Made by a program: the position numbers and the translations under genes. A stretch of DNA of 64,000 bases from Verrucomicrobiales bacterium. Its GTDB lineage: Bacteria; Verrucomicrobiota; Verrucomicrobiae; Limisphaerales; UBA1100. A model generated the notes under the pieces. It was not told the DNA's origin, did not search any database, and saw only the letters and a program-made list of their open reading frames with translations. The stretch spans positions 3,342 to 67,341 of the forward strand of contig PBLV01000056.1 in NCBI GenBank assembly GCA_002721895.1, given 5' to 3'. Positions within the stretch are counted from its first letter, which is position 1. Every line of letters starts with the position of its first letter. Positions 11,588 through 17,242 of the stretch are shown in pieces.

Positions 11588-13207
11588 ATGAGCGAGGCGG
11601 AGCATCAATACGGTGGCGGAGGGGGCGGAGGCATTTGGCTGCTGGCATTGACGTTCGTCATGGTGGGTGCACTGGTGTTTCTGATAAATCGTGATTCTGG
11701 TGGTGCGGAAAATCCCGCTGCACCAAGTGGTAGTACAGGAAACGGCGCCGTGCCTAGCAAAGAGAAGAATGGTGGCGGCAAGACGCTGATTGTCTACTGC
11801 GCGGCGGGAGTAAAGCAGGCGGTCGAGGAGGCGGCCGGAAAGTTTACGCGCGAGACGGGCGTTAAGGTGGCACTGGAATATGCAAGCAGCGGGGTGCTCT
11901 TCAACAAGCTTTTACAGGATCACAAGGCGCAGCGGCCGCGCGCGGACGTGTACGTGGCGGCGGATTTCTCGTTTGCCGAGCGGGCGCGTTCGGAGGGGCT
12001 GGTGGCCGAGGCGCTTAAGGTGGCCACGTGGAAGGTCGTGCTCGGTGTCAAGCCGGGGTCCGGGCTGGAGCTGAAGTCGGCCGGTGATGTTTTTAAGGAG
12101 AAAGTGTCCTTCGTACTGTGCGACCCGCTGGCGGGTGTGGGCAAGAAGACCAAGAAGATGCTGGAGAAGTCCGGCCACTGGGCGGGCATTGACGCGGCCA
12201 AGGCGGCCTCGTTCCCGACCGTCACCGAGGCGGCGCTGGCGGCCAAGGAGAACGCGGGCACGCAGGCGGCCTTTGTCTGGGACTCCACGGCGCGGCAGTT
12301 CGGCCTGCGCGTGGTGGAGCTGCCGGAACTGGAGGCCAGCCGCGCGGACATCACCGCGTCGGTCACGCGCACTACGGAAAAAGCCACGCTCGCGCTGCAG
12401 TTCGTGCGTTTCCTGTCCGCGCCGGAAAAAGGCGGCGATGTTTTCGAGTCGCATCACTACACGCCCATGCCCGGCGACGCGTGGGCCGTGCGGCCGAGGC
12501 TGCGCATCGACTGTGGCGGCGTCAATCGCGAGGCCGTCGAGAAGACCATCCGCGAGTTTGAATTGCGCGAGGGCTGCGAAATCGACGTCGTCTACGCCGG
12601 TTGCGGCACGCTGGTCAGCAAAATGAAGACCGGCGATGTCGGCCTGCCCGACCTGTTCATGACCTGCGACGCGACATACCTCGACAAGGTGCAGCTCGAC
12701 ATGGGCAATCCCTTCGGCCCCGATTTGAAAGTCTCCAGCACGCGCATCGTGATGCTCGTGTCCAAGGGCAACCCGGAGGGCTTGAAGAAGCTTGCCGACC
12801 TCGCGCGGCCCGGCTTGCGCATTGGCGTCACCGAGCCCACGGCCAGCACGCTTGGCATGTTGTGCGTTGAGCTGTTTCGCGAGGCCGGCCAGTACGACGC
12901 CATTAAAAAGAACATCGACGAGGTCGGCGTGCGGACCGACACCGCTCACACGCTCATCCAGTCCATGGAAGCCGGCGGCAAGCTTGACGTGGCGCTTGTG
13001 TACGAGGCGAACATCCAGCACCTGCGCGATCGCTTCGACTACGTGCCGCTCCAGCCCGCGCGCGCGATGGCCATCCAGAACGTCGCCGCCCGCAAGACCA
13101 CCCCGTACCCGCAACTGGCCGGTCGGCTGATGGCGGCGCTGACCTCCGCCGATTCCCGCCGCCGCTTCGAGCAGCTCGGCTTCAGCTGGAAGGCCGGCGC
13201 CGAATGA
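11588..13207 (+). CDS. Membrane-anchored tandem ModA-type substrate-binding protein
   Basis: 539 residues. A Gly-rich N-terminus and one transmembrane segment (about 16-33) anchor it; a Gly/Ser/Asn linker (to about 64) leads into two successive periplasmic binding domains of the molybdate-binding (ModA) type. Domain 1 (about 66-300) has LIVYCAAGVKQAVEEAA, YASSGVLFNKL, ADVYVAADFSFA and the closing pattern ALQFVRFLSAP..GGDVF. Domain 2 (about 305-535) repeats the plan with RIDCGGVNREAVEKTI, YAGCGTLVSKM, PDLFMTCDATYLDKV, GVTEPTASTLG and DVALVYEANI. Normal ModA has one domain of about 230 residues and is free or lipid-anchored. It is translationally coupled (ATGA) to the permease gene. Ligand could be molybdate, tungstate or another oxyanion. 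Confidence 0.85.
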   Translation: MSEAEHQYGGGGGGGIWLLALTFVMVGALVFLINRDSGGAENPAAPSGSTGNGAVPSKEKNGGGKTLIVYCAAGVKQAVEEAAGKFTRETGVKVALEYASSGVLFNKLLQDHKAQRPRADVYVAADFSFAERARSEGLVAEALKVATWKVVLGVKPGSGLELKSAGDVFKEKVSFVLCDPLAGVGKKTKKMLEKSGHWAGIDAAKAASFPTVTEAALAAKENAGTQAAFVWDSTARQFGLRVVELPELEASRADITASVTRTTEKATLALQFVRFLSAPEKGGDVFESHHYTPMPGDAWAVRPRLRIDCGGVNREAVEKTIREFELREGCEIDVVYAGCGTLVSKMKTGDVGLPDLFMTCDATYLDKVQLDMGNPFGPDLKVSSTRIVMLVSKGNPEGLKKLADLARPGLRIGVTEPTASTLGMLCVELFREAGQYDAIKKNIDEVGVRTDTAHTLIQSMEAGGKLDVALVYEANIQHLRDRFDYVPLQPARAMAIQNVAARKTTPYPQLAGRLMAALTSADSRRRFEQLGFSWKAGAE

Positions 13208-14466
13208 GCGGCCCGGGCCCAGCCCCCTTTCGCGTCGCCTCCGACAAGCCCTTCCTCATCGGCCTCGGCGTCCTCGGCGGCAGTTATCTGCTCATCATTG
13301 CCGCCATGGTGCTGGCCGACCTCGTCTTTCTCGACTACGGCGACAAGCCCATCCTCGGCCCCGAGCAGGTGCCGCACGGGCGTTATGCCGATGAACAGGC
13401 CAAGGGCGCGCCCGTGCCCGTGGAAAAGGGCCGCCGTTATTTTTACCGCGCGGGCAAGAACGAGTCCGGCCTCGACAACGCCGGCCAGCGCCTCACGCGT
13501 AACGGTTTGTTTAAAGCCGGCGCGGCGGAGGTGGCGCTGCTGCCGCGCAACGGCGATGCGCCCGTCACCGGCTCGCTGCAGCCGGTTGCGCGCGTGGTGT
13601 CCGTCGCCGTCACCAACGGTGTGGCCACGCTCACCACCGACGTCCAGCACCGGCTCATCTGGAGCGAGTTCATTCGCCTCGACGGCGCCGGCGACTGGAA
13701 CGGCGTCCACGAGATCACCGACACCGCCAAGACGCAGATTCTCATCGCCGCCCCCACCTCCACCGCGCCCGACACCGTCACCATCACCAAACCCAACCCC
13801 ATCATCCAGGCACTGCGCAGCCGAGATATTCAATTCTCCATCAAGCTCTCGCTCATCAGCTGCACGCTCACCACGCTGCTTTCGCTGTGGGTCGCCGTGC
13901 CCATCGGCTACGTGATGAGCCGGTTCGATTTTCGCGGCAAGACGATCATCGACACGCTGCTCGACATCCCCATCGTCCTGCCGCCGCTCGTGGTCGGCCT
14001 CAGCCTGCTCATCCTTTTCCGCTACCTGCCCGACTGGCTCAGCGACGCCGTCGTTTACAAGTGGCCCGCCGTCGTGCTCGCGCAGTTCATGGTCGCCTGC
14101 GCCTTCGCCGTGCGCACCATGCGCGTGACGTTCGACCAAATCCCGCAACGCTTCGAACAGGTCGCCCTCACTCTGGGCTGCAACCGCCGGCAAGCCTTCT
14201 GGCGCGTCATCATGCCGCAGGCCAAGGGCGGGGTGCTTGCTGCCGCGACGCTCGCTTGGGCGCGCGCGCTGGGTGAATTCGGGCCCATCCTTGTCTTCGC
14301 CGGCGCCACGCGGCAGAAGACCGAGGTGCTGCCCACCAGCGCCTTCCTCGAGCTGCAGGCCGGGCGCACCGAGGGCATGCTCGCCGTTTCGCTCATCATG
14401 ATCGCCGCCGCGGCCATCGTTTTCATCATCGCCCGCACACTCGGCATGAAACGCATCTTTGCATGA
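13204..14466 (+). CDS. ModB-type ABC permease with extracytoplasmic insertion
   Basis: 420 residues, against about 225-270 for ordinary ModB. The first transmembrane helix is about 17-41, followed by about 160 hydrophilic residues (42-200) not found in ModB. Within it, 133-195 has a beta pattern (GVATLTTDVQH.LIW.EFIRLDGAGDWNGVHEIT). The permease core (about 205-420) has several hydrophobic helices, and the EAA-type loop contacting the ATPase is visible at LTLGCNRRQAFWRVIMPQAKGG. GEFGPILVFAGATRQKTEVLP matches the ModB/CysU-type C-terminal region. Start and stop overlap both neighbours by 4 bp. The insertion should lie in the periplasm, where it could dock the double binding protein; that is inference. 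Confidence 0.85.
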   Translation: MSGPGPAPFRVASDKPFLIGLGVLGGSYLLIIAAMVLADLVFLDYGDKPILGPEQVPHGRYADEQAKGAPVPVEKGRRYFYRAGKNESGLDNAGQRLTRNGLFKAGAAEVALLPRNGDAPVTGSLQPVARVVSVAVTNGVATLTTDVQHRLIWSEFIRLDGAGDWNGVHEITDTAKTQILIAAPTSTAPDTVTITKPNPIIQALRSRDIQFSIKLSLISCTLTTLLSLWVAVPIGYVMSRFDFRGKTIIDTLLDIPIVLPPLVVGLSLLILFRYLPDWLSDAVVYKWPAVVLAQFMVACAFAVRTMRVTFDQIPQRFEQVALTLGCNRRQAFWRVIMPQAKGGVLAAATLAWARALGEFGPILVFAGATRQKTEVLPTSAFLELQAGRTEGMLAVSLIMIAAAAIVFIIARTLGMKRIFA

Positions 14467-15104
14467 TCGCCCTGGAGAACATCGCCCTGCGCCAAGGCAG
14501 CTTTGAGTTGAAGGACGTCAACCTCGAGCTGGCCGCCGGCGAGTACGGCGTGTTGATGGGCCGCAGCGGCTGCGGCAAGACGACCATCCTTGAGGCCGTC
14601 TGTGGCTTGCGCAAACTACAGGGCGGCACCGTGCGCCTCGGCGAGGAAGACGTGACGGACCTGCCGCCCGCCGAGCGTGGCGTCGGCTATGTGCCGCAGG
14701 ACCGCGCGCTGTTCCCCACGCTCATCGTGCGCGAGCAGCTCGCCTTTGCCCTCGTGCTGCGCGAGTTGCCGCAGGGCGAAATTGCCGCGCGCGTCGATGA
14801 ACTCGCCGAACTGCTGGGCATCACGCACTTGCTCGACCGTGCCCCCGAGAAGCTCAGCGGCGGCGAGGCCCAGCGCGTCGCCCTCGGCCGCGCCTTGGCG
14901 CACAAGCCCAGAGTTCTTTGCCTCGACGAACCTCTCAGCGCGCTGGACGAGGAACTGCACGAGGAAATGTGCCAGCTCCTCGAGCACATCCACCGCGAGA
15001 CCGGCGTGACCATCCTGCACATCACCCATAGCCCCAGCGAGGCCCGGCGGCTGGCGGGCTGTCATTTCCGGATGGAAGATGGCAGGGTGACGCGGGAAGA
15101 GTAA
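14463..15104 (+). CDS. ABC transporter ATPase, ModC-like without TOBE domain
   Basis: This 213-residue ABC ATPase has all catalytic motifs: Walker A GRSGCGKTT (33-41), Q-loop Q79 in YVPQDRALFP, signature LSGGE (131-135), Walker B VLCLDEP (151-157) and H-loop H189. It couples ATP hydrolysis to the permease encoded just upstream (ATGA overlap). Classical ModC has a further C-terminal TOBE/molbindin domain (about 350 residues total); this protein stops right after the ATPase core, so it lacks that regulatory oxyanion-binding domain. By sequence alone it could equally be called a generic CUT/tungstate-type ATPase; assignment to molybdate-like transport rests on its neighbours. Confidence 0.88.
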   Translation: MIALENIALRQGSFELKDVNLELAAGEYGVLMGRSGCGKTTILEAVCGLRKLQGGTVRLGEEDVTDLPPAERGVGYVPQDRALFPTLIVREQLAFALVLRELPQGEIAARVDELAELLGITHLLDRAPEKLSGGEAQRVALGRALAHKPRVLCLDEPLSALDEELHEEMCQLLEHIHRETGVTILHITHSPSEARRLAGCHFRMEDGRVTREE

Positions 15105-15122
15105 TCACTGATGACTGATCAC
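15102..15122 (+). repeat. Short degenerate heptamer tract at the ThiF-like gene start
   Basis: Three consecutive 7-mers, TAATCAC, TGATGAC and TGATCAC, span the ATPase stop (15102-15104) and the ATG of the next gene (15111). The period is exact but there are only three units, so chance is possible. Confidence 0.35.
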
Positions 15123-15878
15123 TCAACCGAACTGACCTCCCTTGAGCGCGAGGTCTACTCGTGGCAGACCACCGTCGACGGCTTCGGCGAGGAGGGGCAG
15201 CGCAAGCTGAAGGGAGCGACCGTGCTCGTTAGCCGCATCGGTGGGCTGGGCGGGCTGGTGGCGTACGAGTTGGCGGCGGCGGGGGTGGGGCGGTTGATCC
15301 TCGCGCACGCGGGCGACCTCAAGCCACCGGACCTCAACCGGCAATTGCTGATGACGCATGACGCGCTGGGCACTTCCCGCGTCGAGTGCGCCGCGCGGCG
15401 GCTGAAGGAGCTCAATCCGCGACTCGAGGTCACTGCCATTGCCGAGAACATTAATGAGGGCAACGCGGCGCGAATCACTGCCGAGGCGGACGTGATCGTT
15501 GACTGCGCGCCGTTGTTTGAGGAGCGCTTCCCGATGAACGCCGAGTCCGTGCGACAGCGCAAGCCGCTAGTCGAGTGCGCGATGTACGAGCTGGAGGCGC
15601 ACATCACCACCTTTGTGCCCGGGCAGACGGGCTGCCTGCGGTGCCTGTACCCGGAGGCTCCTGACTATTGGCGGCGGCGTTTTCCCGTCTTCGGCGCGGT
15701 GTCGGGCATGGTCGGCTGCCTCGGCGCGATGGAGGCCATCAAGCTCATCGCCGGCCTCGGCCAGCCGCTCCTCAACCGCCTGCTCACCTGCGACCTGCGC
15801 GCCATGACGTTTAAAACTGTAAACCTGCGGCCCGATCCGGGTTGCCCTGAGTGCGGCGACAATGTTAAGGTGGGTTGA
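15111..15878 (+). CDS. HesA/MoeB/ThiF-family adenylyltransferase-like protein
   Basis: 255 residues with the E1-like fold that adenylates the C-terminus of ubiquitin-like sulfur carriers (MoaD, ThiS). Visible are the nucleotide-binding loop GGLGGL (44-49), the LNRQ segment (75-78), D131 in VIVDCAP at the catalytic Asp position, and four zinc cysteines C175, C178, C245 and C248 (CLRC and CPEC). In MoeB a conserved lysine lies in the GQPKVESA segment; here the matching segment reads GTSRVECAA, so Arg90 replaces it. No rhodanese domain follows. The gene is 6 bp after the ATPase and overlaps the next gene by 1 base. Placement after a Mod-type transporter suggests a role in molybdopterin synthesis, but ThiF- or HesA-type roles are not excluded. 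Confidence 0.85.
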   Translation: MTDHSTELTSLEREVYSWQTTVDGFGEEGQRKLKGATVLVSRIGGLGGLVAYELAAAGVGRLILAHAGDLKPPDLNRQLLMTHDALGTSRVECAARRLKELNPRLEVTAIAENINEGNAARITAEADVIVDCAPLFEERFPMNAESVRQRKPLVECAMYELEAHITTFVPGQTGCLRCLYPEAPDYWRRRFPVFGAVSGMVGCLGAMEAIKLIAGLGQPLLNRLLTCDLRAMTFKTVNLRPDPGCPECGDNVKVG

Positions 15879-17242
15879 TGCGACTGGTTGCGCTTTTCCT
15901 GCTGCCCATCGCGGCGGCGGCCGCGGACTGGCCGACATATCTCCGCGATGCCGCCCGCTCCGGCATTTCCGGCGAGCAGTTGGCGTTTCCGTTGAAGGAG
16001 GCGTGGGTTCATCGGTCGCCCCACAAGCCCCGGCCCGCCTGGCGCGGCCCGGCCAAGCGCGACCTTTACAACAAGCACTTCGGCCTCCACAACCGGCAGA
16101 CTTTCGATCACGCCTATCACGCGATCGCGAACAGCGACTGGGTGTTTTACGGATCGTCGGCCGATGACCAGCTCTATTGCCTCGACGCCAAGACCGGCCG
16201 TGTGCGCTGGACGTTTTTCGCCGAGGGCCCCATCCGCCTCGCGCCCACGCTCCACGAGGGCCGCCTCTATTTCGGATCCGACGACGGCCATGTCTACTGC
16301 GTGACCACCGCCGGAAAGCTGGTCTGGAAAACGCGAATTGGCCCGCGCGATTATCGCATCGCCGGCAACGGGCGGATCATCTCGGCTTGGCCGGTGCGCA
16401 CGGGCGTGCTCATCGACAACGGCACGGCCTACGCGGCGGGCGGGATGTTCCCGAGCGAAGGCGTGCACATCTGCGCGCTGGAGGCTGGCACCGGCCGCGT
16501 GCAATGGCGCTCGGAGCAGACCGACCTCACGGCGCAGGGCAACATATTGTTGTCGGCTAAGCACCTCTACGTGCCCGCCGGCCGCGCCAGTCCGGTGGTG
16601 TACGACCGCGCAACCGGCAAGCGCCTGCGCACCCTCGGTGGTCCCGGCGGCACGGATGCGACGTTGTCGGGCGACACGCTGGTGGTTGGCCCTGGGCGCA
16701 CTGGGCAGCTGTGCCTCATCCCCTCCGGCTGGAACAAGGTTTTTGCCACGCTCGACGGCACGCATATGATTGTGACACCGGAGCGTTTCCTTGTCCACGG
16801 CTTGGGCGAGATGCGTGCAATTAATCACCCGAATTTCCTGAAATGGGAGGCCGAGCGTCAGTCGGTGAGGGTGCAAATCAATCAGCTGGATGGGCAGATA
16901 AAGAATGCTCGCCGTGGCAAACCTGTACCCAAGCCTCTGGCCGCGCTGAACATCGATTTGGCCACCCTGAAGGCGCGCTTGGCTGTGATAGAAAAGGAGC
17001 TGCTCGCCTGCGAACTTTGGAAGCGGCCCAGTGACTATCCCGACGCGCTCATCCTTGCGGGCGACACCATTTTCGTGGGCGGTAAAAACGTTGTCGCTGC
17101 GTTTAGCGTTGGCAACGGCGTGGAGGCTTGGCGGCACGCGGTGAAAGGCCGTGTATTTGGCATGGCCGTGGCGCACGGTCGCCTGCTGGTGAGCACGGAT
17201 GAGGGCGTCATTCATTGCTTTAGGGCGGGGGATGCACGATGA
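15878..17242 (+). CDS. Exported PQQ-like beta-propeller protein with coiled-coil insertion
   Basis: 454 residues. A signal peptide (LVALFLLPIAAAAA) is followed by WPTYLRDAARSGIS, the usual opening of PQQ-type/BamB-like propellers. Blades show the LYCLDAKTGRVRW, HVYCVTTAGKLVW and HICALEAGTGRVQW pattern. Between blades, residues about 322-380 form a charged helical segment with heptad character (EAERQSVRVQINQLDGQI, LKARLAVIEKELLA), an unusual coiled-coil insertion. The propeller then resumes to the end (VVAAFSVGNGVEAW). ATG 15878 shares one base with the ThiF-like stop (TGATG); the TTG three bases upstream is less likely. It ends in a 4-bp overlap with the next propeller gene. Without visible PQQ-binding residues, enzyme activity is doubtful; a structural or binding role is as likely. 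Confidence 0.82.
   Translation: MRLVALFLLPIAAAAADWPTYLRDAARSGISGEQLAFPLKEAWVHRSPHKPRPAWRGPAKRDLYNKHFGLHNRQTFDHAYHAIANSDWVFYGSSADDQLYCLDAKTGRVRWTFFAEGPIRLAPTLHEGRLYFGSDDGHVYCVTTAGKLVWKTRIGPRDYRIAGNGRIISAWPVRTGVLIDNGTAYAAGGMFPSEGVHICALEAGTGRVQWRSEQTDLTAQGNILLSAKHLYVPAGRASPVVYDRATGKRLRTLGGPGGTDATLSGDTLVVGPGRTGQLCLIPSGWNKVFATLDGTHMIVTPERFLVHGLGEMRAINHPNFLKWEAERQSVRVQINQLDGQIKNARRGKPVPKPLAALNIDLATLKARLAVIEKELLACELWKRPSDYPDALILAGDTIFVGGKNVVAAFSVGNGVEAWRHAVKGRVFGMAVAHGRLLVSTDEGVIHCFRAGDAR

Noticed and set aside
11912..13114. Long antisense open frame (about 400 codons) opposite the tandem ModA gene
   Set aside because: It is a by-product of high third-position GC on the plus strand; the plus frame has recognisable domains and coupled starts, while the antisense product is low-complexity Arg/His/Ala-rich with no domain.
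13039..14193. Antisense open frame (384 codons) opposite the permease gene
   Set aside because: Same cause; the permease helices and EAA loop are clear on the plus strand.
15665..17215. Antisense open frame (516 codons) opposite the first propeller gene
   Set aside because: No start signal or domain; plus-strand propeller blades are obvious.
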